DNA of 64,000 bases from Lactococcus protaetiae (GCF_006965445.1 NZ_CP041356.1:868001-932000); one strand, 5' to 3'; shown: positions 17,778 to 27,200, counted from the first letter of the stretch. Numbers and translations: made by a program. Notes: generated by a model not told the origin, from the sequence alone.

Positions 17778-18884
17778 ATGACAGCGATTATTGAGTTAAA
17801 TAATGTTTCTGTGCAATTTCATCAAAAAGGGCGCTTGATTACGGCGGTAAATGAGGCAAATTTGCATATTGAAAAAGGTGATATCTATGGTGTGATTGGC
17901 TATTCTGGTGCAGGAAAATCAACGCTTGTTCGTACGATTAATTTGCTACAAAAGCCAACGGCGGGGCAGATTGTTGTTAATGGTGAGGTGATTTTTGATA
18001 GTGAAAATCCGGTGAAATTTACTGGTTTGAAACTACGTGAGTTTCGGCAAAAAGTCGGAATGATTTTTCAGCACTTTAATCTTCTTTCTGAAAAGACGGT
18101 TTTTGCAAATGTTTCTTTTGCTCTACAACATACGCAGATTACAGATGAAAAAGGGAAGAAGCGTTATTTGACAAAAAATGAAAAAGCAGATAAGGTCAAT
18201 CGGCTGCTTGAATTGGTTGATTTGGCGGAGCTTTCTGATAAATATCCTGCGCAGCTTTCGGGCGGACAAAAACAGCGGGTTGCGATTGCGCGTGCGCTTG
18301 CGAATGACCCAGAAATCTTGATTTCTGATGAGGGGACTTCAGCACTTGACCCTAAAACAACAAATCAAATTTTGGATTTGTTGAAAGATTTGCACGATAG
18401 GCTCGGTTTAACGATTGTATTGATTACGCATGAGATGGCGGTGGTCAAGGAGATTGCAAATAAGGTAGCTGTCATGCAAAATGGTGATATTATCGAGCAA
18501 AATAGTTTGATTGATATTTTTGCTAAGCCACAACAGACGTTAACAAAGCAGTTTATTGAAACGACGAGTTCGGTTAATCGCTTTATCGCTGGTCTTTCTA
18601 AGACGGATATTTTGCAAAATATTTCTGCTGATGAAGAATTAATTCATTTGGACTTTGGCTCTGGAACGGTGGAAGAACCAATTATTTCTTTGATTAATAA
18701 GAATTTTGATGTAACGACAAGCATTTTCTATGGTAATGTTGAGTTACTTCAAGGAAGTTCACTTGGTTCATTAATCATCACGCTAAAAGGGGCTGATGAG
18801 GAACGTGAGAAGGTTAAGAAATATTTGGCTGGAACAAGTATCGAGTTCGAAGTACTAAGTGCTTCAAATGAAGGAGGAAAATAA
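17778..18884 (+). CDS. metN: Methionine ABC transporter ATPase MetN
   Basis: Cytoplasmic ATPase of the methionine importer (368 aa). Walker A GYSGAGKST, signature LSGGQKQRVAIARAL, Walker B ILISDEGTSALD, switch His in ITHEMAVVKE. The C-terminal 80 residues (from about VEEPIISLINKNFDV) are the NIL regulatory domain that gives methionine trans-inhibition in MetN. No good Shine-Dalgarno sequence is seen. TATATT ends six bases before the ATG, a layout shared with probable leaderless genes here, though the -35 is poor. Overlaps metI by one base. Confidence 0.94.
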   Translation: MTAIIELNNVSVQFHQKGRLITAVNEANLHIEKGDIYGVIGYSGAGKSTLVRTINLLQKPTAGQIVVNGEVIFDSENPVKFTGLKLREFRQKVGMIFQHFNLLSEKTVFANVSFALQHTQITDEKGKKRYLTKNEKADKVNRLLELVDLAELSDKYPAQLSGGQKQRVAIARALANDPEILISDEGTSALDPKTTNQILDLLKDLHDRLGLTIVLITHEMAVVKEIANKVAVMQNGDIIEQNSLIDIFAKPQQTLTKQFIETTSSVNRFIAGLSKTDILQNISADEELIHLDFGSGTVEEPIISLINKNFDVTTSIFYGNVELLQGSSLGSLIITLKGADEEREKVKKYLAGTSIEFEVLSASNEGGK

Positions 18885-19579
18885 TGGCAGAATGGTTTGC
18901 ACACACCTTTCCTAATGTGGTTTATCTTGGATGGACTGGAGAAACTGGATGGTGGACATCAATTGTTCAGACTTTGTATATGACTTTTATTTCGGCAATT
19001 ATTGGTGGTTTGCTTGGTTTGATTTTTGGGATTGGAGTTGTCGTGACGGCAGAAGATGGGATTACACCGAATCGTCCTCTTTTCTGGATTTTGGATAAGG
19101 TTGTGTCGATTGGTCGAGCTTTTCCTTTCATCATCTTGCTTGCCGCAATCGCCCCTTTTACAAAAGCTCTAGTGGGAACGCAAATCGGGATGACTGCGGC
19201 TTTGGTTCCTTTGGCGCTTGGTGTTGCTCCTTTTTATGCGCGTCAGGTGCAGGCTTCTTTGGAGTCTGTTGACAGAGGTAAAGTCGAGGCGGCACAGACG
19301 GTTGGTGCAGATTTTCTCGATATTGTTTTCACAGTTTATCTGCGTGAGGAGTTATCTGGATTGATTCGGGTTTCGACTGTTACTCTGATTTCTTTAATTG
19401 GTCTTACTGCGATGGCTGGTGCGATTGGTGCTGGTGGGCTGGGTAATACGGCAATCTCTTACGGTTATAATCGTTTTGCGAATGATGTGACTTGGTTTGC
19501 AACGATTTTGATTTTGATTTTTGTGTTATTGGTGCAGTTGATTGGTGATTTTTTGGCAAAGAGAGCTTCACATCGCTAG
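18884..19579 (+). CDS. metI: Methionine ABC transporter permease MetI
   Basis: Membrane subunit of MetNIQ (231 aa, five to six helices). It contains the ABC-importer coupling segment EAAQTVGADFLDIVFTVYLRE, followed by TLISLIGLTAMAGAIGAGGLG. GAAGGAGG precedes the ATG, which overlaps the metN stop (ATAATG), so translation is coupled. Confidence 0.95.
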   Translation: MAEWFAHTFPNVVYLGWTGETGWWTSIVQTLYMTFISAIIGGLLGLIFGIGVVVTAEDGITPNRPLFWILDKVVSIGRAFPFIILLAAIAPFTKALVGTQIGMTAALVPLALGVAPFYARQVQASLESVDRGKVEAAQTVGADFLDIVFTVYLREELSGLIRVSTVTLISLIGLTAMAGAIGAGGLGNTAISYGYNRFANDVTWFATILILIFVLLVQLIGDFLAKRASHR

Positions 19580-19653
19580 AAAGATTTCATAGGGAAGAGG
19601 TTTTTCTTTGTGTGATTACACTTGTTTTGATGAAAGATAAAAAAGGTAGTAAA

Positions 19654-20202
19654 ATGAAAAATAATTCTGTAAAAATTGTTGTGGCGACTGGTATTGGTGC
19701 AGCGCTCTTTGTTATTATTGGTTGGTTGATTAATATTCCTACGCCTGTTCCAAATACGAGTATTCAGTTGCAATATGCGGTTCTGGCCTTGTTCTCTGCT
19801 TTGTTTGGTCCTTTAGCTGGGTTTTTGATTGGATTCATTGGACACGCGCTTAAAGATTCATTCTTGTATGGTTCTCCTTGGTGGACTTGGGTTTTGGGTT
19901 CAGGTTTGTCAGGTTTGTTCTTTGCTTTTGCGGTGAAACGTGATCAGCTGGTACAAGGGATTTTTGGTGGTAAGGAAATTGTTCGTTTTAATCTTGTGCA
20001 GCTGGTGACAAATGTTGTGGTATGGGGCGTTATTGCGCCGATTGGTGATATTTTGGTTTATAATGAGCCTGCGAATAAGGTCTTTACACAAGGTGTTGTT
20101 GCTGGTCTTGCAAATGCTGTGACGGTTGCTGTTGCTGGGACTTTGCTTTTGAAGCTTTATGCTGCAACGCGCACGAAGTCGGGGTCGCTTGACAAGGAAT
20201 GA
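19654..20202 (+). CDS. UPF0397 family ECF transporter S component
   Basis: Substrate-binding membrane subunit of an ECF vitamin/cofactor-type importer (182 aa). I begin at 19654 (MKNNSVKIVVATGIG), which has AAAGG at good spacing and is where UPF0397 proteins normally start; the GTG at 19612 adds a non-conserved tail. Motifs: PNTSIQLQYAVLALFSALFGP and GFIGHALKDS. The dedicated ATPase and EcfT follow. The substrate is unknown to me. Its place behind the methionine transporter suggests a sulfur or methionine-related compound (inference). Confidence 0.9.
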   Translation: MKNNSVKIVVATGIGAALFVIIGWLINIPTPVPNTSIQLQYAVLALFSALFGPLAGFLIGFIGHALKDSFLYGSPWWTWVLGSGLSGLFFAFAVKRDQLVQGIFGGKEIVRFNLVQLVTNVVVWGVIAPIGDILVYNEPANKVFTQGVVAGLANAVTVAVAGTLLLKLYAATRTKSGSLDKE

Positions 20203-20219
20203 AAAAATTGTGATAAAAT
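20189..20219 (+). promoter_or_regulatory. Promoter at the end of the UPF0397 gene
   Basis: TTGACA (20189-20194), then GATAAAAT at 20212-20219 (17-19 base spacing). A GCAGCAAA/TTTGCTGC hairpin at about 20224-20243 follows. It would drive the ECF ATPase. Confidence 0.45.
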
Positions 20220-20331
20220 AAGGAGCAGCAAATTTTTGCTGCTTGATTTTGTTTTTTATGGTGTTTGTTGTAAGATGGCGATGAATGAACCTTAGCGTAT
20301 TGAAATAATTATTAGTTATAAAAAGAAGAAT

Positions 20332-22037
20332 ATGAAACCATTAATTTCTTTTAAGAATTTTACATTTAAGTATGATTTACAAAAAAATCCAACGCTGAAA
20401 AATATTAATTTGGAGATTTTTCCTAGTGAAAAGGTGCTGATTGTGGGACCTTCTGGCTCTGGGAAATCAACGATTGGGCAGTGCTTGAATGGGATTTTGC
20501 CTCATCTTTATAAAGGAACTTCAACAGGCGAGCTGACTATTTCTGGCTTGCCTTTTGGTGCATCTATTGCAGAGCTGTCTAGTCAGGTCTCAACGATTTT
20601 GCAGGACACGGATGGTCAATTTATTGGATTGACGGTGGCTGAAGATGTGGCTTTTGCGCTTGAAAATGATGAATGTGAGTTGTCAGTCATGCGTGAGACG
20701 GTGGAGCATTGGTCAGAGGTGACAGAATTGTCGGCACTTTTGACGAAGCATCCGCAAGATTTATCGGGGGTCAAAAACAGCGGGTAACGCTTGCGGGTGT
20801 GCTGGTGGATGAATCGCCGATTTTGCTGTTTGATGAGCCGCTTGCAAATCTTGACCCACAAGCCTGTCGGGATACGATGGCATTGATTAGACGGATACAT
20901 GAGGAAAATCAGGTGACAACAATCGTGATTGAACATCGGATTGAAGAAGTGTTGCCACTGGGAATTGATAAGGTGGTTGTGGTAAATGATGGTGAGATTG
21001 TGGCAGTTGGACATCCAGACGAACTGTTGCGAACGGCGGTTTTTGAGGAAAATGGTTTGCGTGAACCGCTTTATCTAACGGCTCTAAAGTCTGCTTATGT
21101 CTCATCACTACTTCCTGATTTTTCAAAGTTAGAAAATCTTGATAAGGAGCCTTCAAAAGTGGCTCTAGCTACTTTTGTCAGTGAAAACAGACGTGTTGAC
21201 AAGCTTGTCAGTACTGACAAAATCCTGTCAGTGCGTGATTTGTCTGTTGCGTTTGATGAGCATGAAGTTTTGCGTGGGATAAATCTTGATGTTTTCGAGG
21301 GAGAGCGTATTTCGATTGTTGGGAAAAATGGGGTTGGAAAGTCAACATTTGCAAATAGTTTGTGTCAATTTGTGCGTTCTTCAGGTGAGGTTTTTTATCG
21401 TGGAAAGTCTGTCAGTACTGATACGATTGCTGAACGTGCGGGTCGGATTGGCTATATTATGCAGAATCCAAATCTGATGATTTCTCAAAACATAGTGGTT
21501 GATGAGGTTGCTTTTGGTTTGCGTTTACGTCAGGTTGATGAGGCTGTCATTACTGACAAAGTGGAAAAAATCTTGAAAGTTTGTGGTTTGTTTCCGTTTA
21601 GAAATTGGCCGATTAGTTCCCTTTCTTATGGACAGAAAAAGCGAGTAACGATTGCAAGTATTTTGGTGCTTGAGCCAGAAATTTTATTGCTTGATGAGCC
21701 AACGGCAGCGCAGGATTTACGTTCCTACCGAGAGATTATGGATTTTCTTTGCGAACTTAATCAGCGATTAAATTTGACGATGATTATGATTACACATGAT
21801 ATGTATCTTATCACTGAATATACTGACAGAACGCTGGTTTTTGCTGATGGAAAAATCGTGGCTGACCAAGCACCTTCTGAGGTCTTGGCATCAGAAGAAT
21901 TGCTTTCGCTTGGAAATCTGACACAGACGAGCCTTTATGAGCTTGCTGACAGAGTGGAACTTGATCCAGTAGCGCTGAACGAGGCTTTCATAAGTAGACA
22001 AAAAACTGTCAGTTCTGACAAAGAGGTTTTAACTTAG
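20332..22037 (+). CDS. ECF transporter double ATPase (apparent frameshift, probably sequence error)
   Basis: Two fused ABC ATPase domains that power the UPF0397/EcfT importer, about 568 aa if intact. Domain 1: Walker A GPSGSGKST, Walker B ILLFDEPLANLD. Domain 2: Walker A GKNGVGKST, signature LSYGQKKRV, Walker B ILLLDEPTAAQD. The frame breaks exactly in the first signature: the run of five G at 20766-20770 gives LSGVKNSG-stop, whereas one more G gives the expected LSGGQKQRVTLA. The 3' half is unusually rich in TGTCAGT/ACTGACA (for example 21178-21240, 22007-22020). A family A repeat lies immediately downstream, separating it from EcfT. Confidence 0.85.
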
Positions 22038-22301
22038 CAAGTGCGTGCTATCTTCGCCCTTTGGGCTACGTTGTCCATCCTCGCTACGGTGCTAAAGCAC
22101 CTAGTCGGAGTGGCAATTCCCCCACCTCTTAAAGGTGGGGGATAAGCAGCACTAAGCTCTGCTTTCGTTCTACTGCCCTAGGGTCTTAGCGATTTAGCGC
22201 TTAGACTTCAGGGACAGGGTGACCTCATATCTTTGATGTGAGGTTGTACCCTAACATTGGTGGGAGAGAAAGAATCTCCCACCAATGAAGTAATCACTTC
22301 A
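22030..22301 (-). repeat. Family A mosaic repeat, copy 3 (reverse orientation)
   Basis: Read on the minus strand it begins GAAGTGATTACTTC, continues through a GGTGGGAGATTCTTTC hairpin, the cassette ACAACCTCACATCAAAG, the core CAAAGCTTAGTGCTGCTT, a CCCCACCT/AGGTGGGG hairpin and a GGTGCTTTAGCACC cassette, and ends TAGCACGCACTTGC. It begins within the last bases of the double-ATPase gene. Confidence 0.85.
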
Positions 22302-22636
22302 AATATAGAAGGGAACTAAGTTTGCCCACTTTGAAGTCAGTGAAAATATAGTTATGTTATCTATACCACGGTGTCTATTCGCTCCAAAGCAATCACTATC
22401 CTATAAAAGCGAAATGCAGGCAAGGACTGTAGTCGAAGTGATAACTGGTAATACTTATCAGCTAGATATATTTTGCTAGGGATAATCTGCTGTAAAAGTC
22501 AATAATGAATTGGTGCTGTGGTCTAACTTTAATTTGACTTTGATGCTTTGCATTCAACAGTCATGAGAAGCTAGAAGTAACAAAAGAATCATTGACAATT
22601 TTCATAACTTTTTAATAGTTGGGTCTATATCTTATC
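22302..22636 (+). other. Gene-free stretch before ecfT
   Basis: No coding region or known riboswitch recognised. TTGACA at 22592-22597 lies upstream of ecfT without a clear -10 at 17 bases. CTATAT at 22625-22630 is followed by six bases and the ATG, which would give a leaderless ecfT message. Confidence 0.4.
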
Positions 22637-23458
22637 ATGAATAATCAACTTAAAATTCTTGGCTTTACGGCGGGTGATGGCTTTGTCTATAGGCTTAATG
22701 CAACGAGTAAGCTGCTCTTTTTTATCCTCGTATCTATAAGTTGCATGGTGACTTATGACACGAGATATTTGGCTTTTGTTGCTATTTTTTCAACTTTACT
22801 TTTTCGTTTTTCGAAAATTCCATTTGCTTCAGTGAAACGAGTGGCGCAGTTTGCGGCCTTGTTTGCTGTGCTTAATATTATTTTTGTTTTTATTTTTGAC
22901 CCAAACTATGGCGCGCGTTTGTATGGGTCACAGACCATGATTTTTGGCCCGTTTTCTGCGGAGGAATTATTTTATTTGTTCAATCTAGTGTTGAAATATT
23001 TTTGTACGATTCCGCTGGCACTTTTGTTTCTTTTGACGACAAATCCTAGCCAATTTGCGAGTAGTTTGAATAAAATTGGTCTTCCCTATCGTTCGTCTTA
23101 TTCGGTGTCGCTTGCGCTTCGTTATATTCCTGATATGCAAGAAAAGTTCATCACGATTCGCAATGCTCAGGAGGCGCGCGGGATGGAATTATCGAAAAAA
23201 GGGAACTTTTTTGGGAAAATCAAACTTAATGTCCAACTTCTTTTGCCTCTAATTTTTTCGAGTTTGGAGCAGATTGATACGATTTCTACCGCGATGGAGT
23301 TGCGACGTTTTGGGAAGAAGAAAAAAAGAACATGGTATACCTATCAGAAGTTGGTCGGGCAAGATTTTGCAGCCATTGCCTTGGCAATTTTGTGCGTTCT
23401 AACTGTTATTGCATTATTTTTTGTTAATCAAGGTCGATTTTTTAATCCATTTCACTGA
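22637..23458 (+). CDS. ecfT: ECF transporter transmembrane subunit EcfT
   Basis: Membrane scaffold linking the S component to the ATPases (273 aa). Start taken at 22637 (MNNQLKILGF); the TTG at 22619 gives a non-conserved extension. Helices occur around 25-110 and 230-260. The two cytoplasmic coupling motifs are visible: AQEARGMELSKKG and AMELRRFGKKKK, with the conserved Ala-Arg-Gly. No Shine-Dalgarno sequence. Normally adjacent to its ATPase, here separated by about 600 bases containing a family A repeat. Confidence 0.9.
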   Translation: MNNQLKILGFTAGDGFVYRLNATSKLLFFILVSISCMVTYDTRYLAFVAIFSTLLFRFSKIPFASVKRVAQFAALFAVLNIIFVFIFDPNYGARLYGSQTMIFGPFSAEELFYLFNLVLKYFCTIPLALLFLLTTNPSQFASSLNKIGLPYRSSYSVSLALRYIPDMQEKFITIRNAQEARGMELSKKGNFFGKIKLNVQLLLPLIFSSLEQIDTISTAMELRRFGKKKKRTWYTYQKLVGQDFAAIALAILCVLTVIALFFVNQGRFFNPFH

Positions 23459-23480
23459 CAATTTCCTGTCAGTGTTTTTT
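23453..23480 (+). terminator. Terminator of ecfT made from TGTCAGT words
   Basis: CACTGACA pairs with TGTCAGTG around ATTTCC, followed by six T. The ecfT stop codon lies inside the 5' arm. Confidence 0.9.
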
Positions 23481-23648
23481 ACTAGTTTGTCAGTAAATTT
23501 GGATAAAGATTTTTACAGAAATCTTGTAAACGAACAAGTTTTATGGCATAATAGACTTGTAAAATACTTTTGACAAACAAATCATTTGCAAAAAATAAAG
23601 AAGTTTGAAATGAAGCTATGACTTCATGTGTTGGTTGTAATTAGATAG

Positions 23649-24140
23649 AGTGACTCTCACATCTTAAATTGAGTTTGGAGCCAAAAGCTAGGCGATTGAT
23701 AAAACGGAACCTGTGCTTCGCACAGAATCACATTTTCCTAAATCACTACGCTTTTGAACGAGCGCTCTTTACCTCTTATAATTGAGTTCGAAGCGCTTGA
23801 AATTAGTGAAAATAGACAACTTCCAGAACCGCGCTTTTGCACGAACCTGAAATTTTCTAATTTTCATAATTTCAGGACGAGCGCTCCTTACCTCTTAATC
23901 AACTGAGTTCGGAAGGCTAGAAACTTGCAAAAAAAGATGAAATTTTGAACCTGCTGCTTAAGCAGAACCAAAGATTTCCCTATTTTTCACAGTTTCTAAG
24001 CAAGCCTTCCTCACATCTTATAATTGAGTTCGGAGCGCTTGAAATTAGTGAAAATAGACAACTTCCAGAACCGCGCTTTTGCACGAACCTGAAATTTTCT
24101 AATTTTCATAATTTCAGGACGAGCGCTCCTCACATCTTAT
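23649..24140 (+). repeat. Four tandem family B long-hairpin elements before the fhu locus
   Basis: Units at 23669-23781, 23782-23902, 23903-24023 and 24024-24140; a truncated right end precedes them at 23649-23667. Each begins (T/C)TGAGTT(C/T)GG, ends near C(T/A)CATCTTA or TTACCTCTTA, and folds into a long hairpin with an apical GAACC motif. Units 2 and 4 are almost identical; units 1 and 3 have different stem sequences with pairing kept. At the first junction TTGAAC, 17 bases and TATAAT (23777-23782) form a promoter. No coding region. Confidence 0.85.
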
Positions 24141-24157
24141 TTTGAAAGGAAATAGTA

Positions 24158-24451
24158 ATGGAAAATAAAATACGTGAATTGCGTCGTTTGCACCATCTTT
24201 CGCAAGAGGATATTGCGCATATTGCACACGTCTCGCGTCAGACGATTAATGCAATTGAGAATGATAAATACGATCCTGAGTTAATGCTGGCGTTTAAGCT
24301 TGCCGATACGTTGGGAACAACGGTTGATGAGCTTTTCAATTACAAACCAGCTATAGTAAAAAGGAAAGAAAACGATGTATTTTGGTGCGAAAAATATCAA
24401 TGTGTGCTATGGAAAAGAGCAGGTGTTGAAAAACATCACGTTGTCGATTGA
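24158..24451 (+). CDS. XRE/YozG-like helix-turn-helix regulator
   Basis: Small DNA-binding protein. Residues 1-67 are a classic Cro/CI HTH (LSQEDIAHIAHVSRQTINAIEN, with the KYDPELMLAFKLADTLG segment) of the YozG type, which is normally 65-70 aa. This frame runs on to 97 residues and overlaps the start of fhuC by 77 bases, so the last 25 or so residues may not be conserved. GAAAGGAAATAG precedes the ATG. It lies directly behind four hairpin elements and may control the fhu operon (inference). Confidence 0.82.
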   Translation: MENKIRELRRLHHLSQEDIAHIAHVSRQTINAIENDKYDPELMLAFKLADTLGTTVDELFNYKPAIVKRKENDVFWCEKYQCVLWKRAGVEKHHVVD

Positions 24452-25154
24452 AAAAGGGAAAACAACGGCGATTATCGGAATCAATGGTTCTGGAAAATCA
24501 ACACTTTTAAAGGCTTTAGGGCGTTTAATCAAGTCTGACGGAGAAGTTATTTTTAATGACAGACCTCTGTCAGCACTGACAAATCTTGAAATTGCACGGA
24601 TTTTATCACTTTTACCTCAGTCAGCAATGGCACCAGCAGACATTACCGTTTATGAGTTGGTCAGTTTGGGACGATTTCCCCATCAAAGATTGATGCAACA
24701 ACATTTATCAAAAGATGATGAAGCTTTTGTTGAGCAAATTATGCGAGAAACAAATGTATGGGAAATGCGTAATAGTAAGGTATCGAGCCTATCAGGAGGA
24801 CAACGTCAGCGGGTATTTATTACGATGATTTTGGTGCAAGACAGTGAAATTATCTTGCTAGATGAACCGACAACTTATCTTGATTTGGTTCATCAACTTG
24901 ATATTTTGCATTTGCTCAAAGAATTTGCGACAAAGCGAAAAAAAACGGTTGTCTATGTGATTCATGACTTGAACCATGCCGCACGTTTTGCTGATAATCT
25001 AGTGCTTGTTAAAGAAGGAAAAGTCGTTGCCGAGGGGCCTGTTGAAGAACTTTTCACAGAAAGCTCGCTTAAAGATTGTTTTGGTCTGGATGTGACATTA
25101 GGGTGTGATACATTTACTAAAAGTTTGATGATTACAGGGGTGAAAAATGCCTAA
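24375..25154 (+). CDS. fhuC: Iron-siderophore ABC transporter ATPase
   Basis: Cytoplasmic ATPase of the FecCD/FhuBGD importer family (259 aa). Walker A GINGSGKST, signature LSGGQRQRVFITMIL, Walker B ILLDEPTTYLDL, switch His in YVIHDLNH. AAAGGAAAG lies before the ATG inside the end of the XRE gene. It overlaps the next permease by eight bases. The order fhuC-fhuB-fhuG-fhuD-LysR equals the L. lactis fhuCBGDR locus. Ferric hydroxamates are the presumed ligand from that match. Confidence 0.9.
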   Translation: MYFGAKNINVCYGKEQVLKNITLSIEKGKTTAIIGINGSGKSTLLKALGRLIKSDGEVIFNDRPLSALTNLEIARILSLLPQSAMAPADITVYELVSLGRFPHQRLMQQHLSKDDEAFVEQIMRETNVWEMRNSKVSSLSGGQRQRVFITMILVQDSEIILLDEPTTYLDLVHQLDILHLLKEFATKRKKTVVYVIHDLNHAARFADNLVLVKEGKVVAEGPVEELFTESSLKDCFGLDVTLGCDTFTKSLMITGVKNA

Positions 25155-26097
25155 GAAACGCTTTGCAATGCTTTTTTTTACCCTTGTTTTTTTCTTGCTC
25201 ATCTTATCTGTACTTTATCTAATGTTAGGTGCAAAAAATTATCCACTGTCAGCGTTGTTACAAAATAAAATTGTCTTACAACTTCGGCTTCCAAGACTTT
25301 TGAGCCTATATCTCGTTGGATTTCTACTATCTACGAGTGGTTTTCTAGTTCAAATTATGACACGAAATCCGCTTGCTGAAATGTCAACCCTAGGAATTTC
25401 AGGAGGTGCAAGTTTTGCCTTGTCGTTATTGTTGACCCTCGGATTGTCAACGAATGATGGTATTTCAGTTATCATTTCATCTATTGGAGCTTTTCTTGCC
25501 CTCTCAATTGTTATGTTGCTGACCGCAAGAACTCATTTTCAGCCCTTAAAAGTAGTTTTAGTTGGGACATCAGTTGGATTATTCGCGACTAGCTTGGCAA
25601 GTTCATTGACTTTTGCAAGTCATAATACGCAAGCCTATTTTTTATGGATCGTGGGTTCTTTTTCCGGCATTACTGACACGAAAGTGATTTTGATGACAGT
25701 CGTCAGTTGTATTTTCCTTAGTGTTCTTTTTCTTTTCTCAAATCGTATCAAACTCCTCTCTTTTGGTGATGAGATGGCGACTTCTTTGGGAGTATCGGTC
25801 AATCAAGTTCGCTTTGCAATTATGATTTTGGTTGCTTTAGCATCAGGTGCTACGATTGCGTCAGTAGGAGTGATTAGTTTTGTTGGGCTGATTGCACCGC
25901 ATATTGCCAAGCCTTTTGCTAGAACGAATTTTTGGCAAAATGTAATTTTGTCAGTGCTGACAGGAATGATATTATTGGTTTTAGCTGACCTTGTAGCAAG
26001 AAATTTGTTCAAACCCTATGAATTTCCCGCGGGAAGTTTGACGATGTTGCTTGGCGCACCATTTTTCCTCTGGATTATCGCAAAGGAGGCAAAATGA
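25147..26097 (+). CDS. fhuB: Iron-siderophore ABC transporter permease
   Basis: FecCD-family membrane permease (316 aa, about nine helices). Family blocks: LRLPRLLSLYLVGFLLSTSG, RNPLAEMSTLGISGGASFA, and the coupling region GDEMATSLGVSVNQVRF followed by ISFVGLIAPHIAKPFA. Overlaps fhuC by eight bases and fhuG by four (ATGA), so translation is coupled. Contains TTGTCAGTGCTGACAGG near 25949. Confidence 0.92.
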   Translation: MPKKRFAMLFFTLVFFLLILSVLYLMLGAKNYPLSALLQNKIVLQLRLPRLLSLYLVGFLLSTSGFLVQIMTRNPLAEMSTLGISGGASFALSLLLTLGLSTNDGISVIISSIGAFLALSIVMLLTARTHFQPLKVVLVGTSVGLFATSLASSLTFASHNTQAYFLWIVGSFSGITDTKVILMTVVSCIFLSVLFLFSNRIKLLSFGDEMATSLGVSVNQVRFAIMILVALASGATIASVGVISFVGLIAPHIAKPFARTNFWQNVILSVLTGMILLVLADLVARNLFKPYEFPAGSLTMLLGAPFFLWIIAKEAK

Positions 26098-27031
26098 AAA
26101 AGAAATTTATTCTTTTATTTTCAATCCTTATTATCATTGCATTTATTGATTTGACGCAATTTTCAACTGATACACAAATGTTGGCACTCTTGATTCCTAA
26201 TTTTCGGCTTCCAAGACTTATTATTATTTTAGCCGCAGGAATGGCGCTTTCAATCGCTGGATTTATTATTCAAACTGTTGCTGAAAATCCACTTGCAGAT
26301 AGTGGAACAATAGGAATTACATCAGGTGCAAGTGCGGGTAGCGTCGCATTTTTACTCGTAGCAGATCATTTTAAACTCACAGGTTTTTGGAATTTTTCTT
26401 ATCCTATCTTTGCATTATTAGGAGCGATTGTTGCATTTGGTTTAATTTACTTTTTCGCACTCAAGAAAAATGTAAGCTCAGTGCGTGTACTATTGACAGG
26501 GATTGCTATCACAGCATTTTTTCAGGCAATGATTACACTCGCACAACTATCTGTTAATAGTTTTGATTTCCAAAAAGTTGCGGTTTGGTTATCAGGTGAT
26601 GTGTGGCAAACAGATACCAGTTATCTCTTGGTTTGTCTAGTTTTACTTGTCATAGCGCTTGGTTTTTTACCTTTTTCAATGAATAAGCTAGAAATTATAT
26701 CGCTTGGTGAAGAAATGGCGACAACTTTGGGGTAGATATTCAAAAAACGAAGACACAGCTTTATTTTATTGCGCTTTTATTTGCTGCTGTTGGTGTCTTA
26801 CTTGTCGGTGGACTTGCATTTGTCGGTCTAATTGCACCACATATTGCACGTGAAATCGTTGGCTTCAAATCACGTCGTAGACTTGCTGCAACGGCTCTAA
26901 GTGGAATGATTATCCTAGTATTTGCTGATATTATTTCGCAACTTGTGATTGCGCCATCAAGTCTTCCTTTGGGCTTCGTTGTTGCCTTTATCGGAGCGCC
27001 TTATTATATTTATCTCATCCAAAAAGTTTAA
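26094..27031 (+). CDS. fhuG: Iron-siderophore ABC transporter permease, second subunit (apparent frameshift)
   Basis: FecCD-family partner of FhuB, about 312 aa if intact. The first part has FRLPRLIIILAAGMALSIAG and ENPLADSGTIGITSGASAG. The frame stops after SLGEEMATTLG, because the run at 26729-26732 has four G. One extra G continues into VDIQKTKTQLYF and then LAFVGLIAPHIAREIVGFKS, LVIAPSSLPLGFVVAFIGAPYY, to a stop at 27029-27031. The joined protein is colinear with FhuB, so I treat the break as a sequence error. Confidence 0.85.
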
Positions 27032-27070
27032 GAAATTAATTTGTAAACACAAATTTCTTATAAAAAATAA

Positions 27071-27185
27071 CTGAGTTCGGTGCGCTAAAAGCTAGGCGAT
27101 TAGATAAATTGGAGAACTGTGCTTCGCACGAACCGTCCAATTTTCTAAATCGCTACGCTTTTGGTCGAGCGCCCTCATATCTTAT
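27071..27185 (+). repeat. Family B long-hairpin element, single copy before fhuD
   Basis: Begins CTGAGTTCGG, ends CCTCATATCTTATA. The stem GCGCTAAAAGC-GCGATT-AGA pairs with TCTAAATCGC-GCTTTT-GAGCGC. The apical part is a TGCTTCGCA hairpin followed by GAACC. TTGGTC, 16 bases and TATATT at the right end could serve as a promoter for fhuD. Confidence 0.8.
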
Positions 27186-27200
27186 ATTTAGGAGGTAATT

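Noticed and set aside
20766..20770. Phase variation through the G run of the ECF ATPase
   Set aside because: Nine other genes' runs, including those in essential genes, show the same kind of one-base deficit, so an error is simpler than regulated slippage.
21208..21240. TGTCAGT as the lactococcal Chi site
   Set aside because: The Chi sequence known for L. lactis RexAB is GCGCGTG, which is different.
23649..24140. CRISPR-like array
   Set aside because: Units are 113-121 bp hairpins directly abutting, with no short repeat/spacer pattern and no cas genes.
23649..24140. Integron attC array (structured sites with variable sequence)
   Set aside because: No cassettes with genes between the sites, no attC core sites recognised and no integrase in the window.
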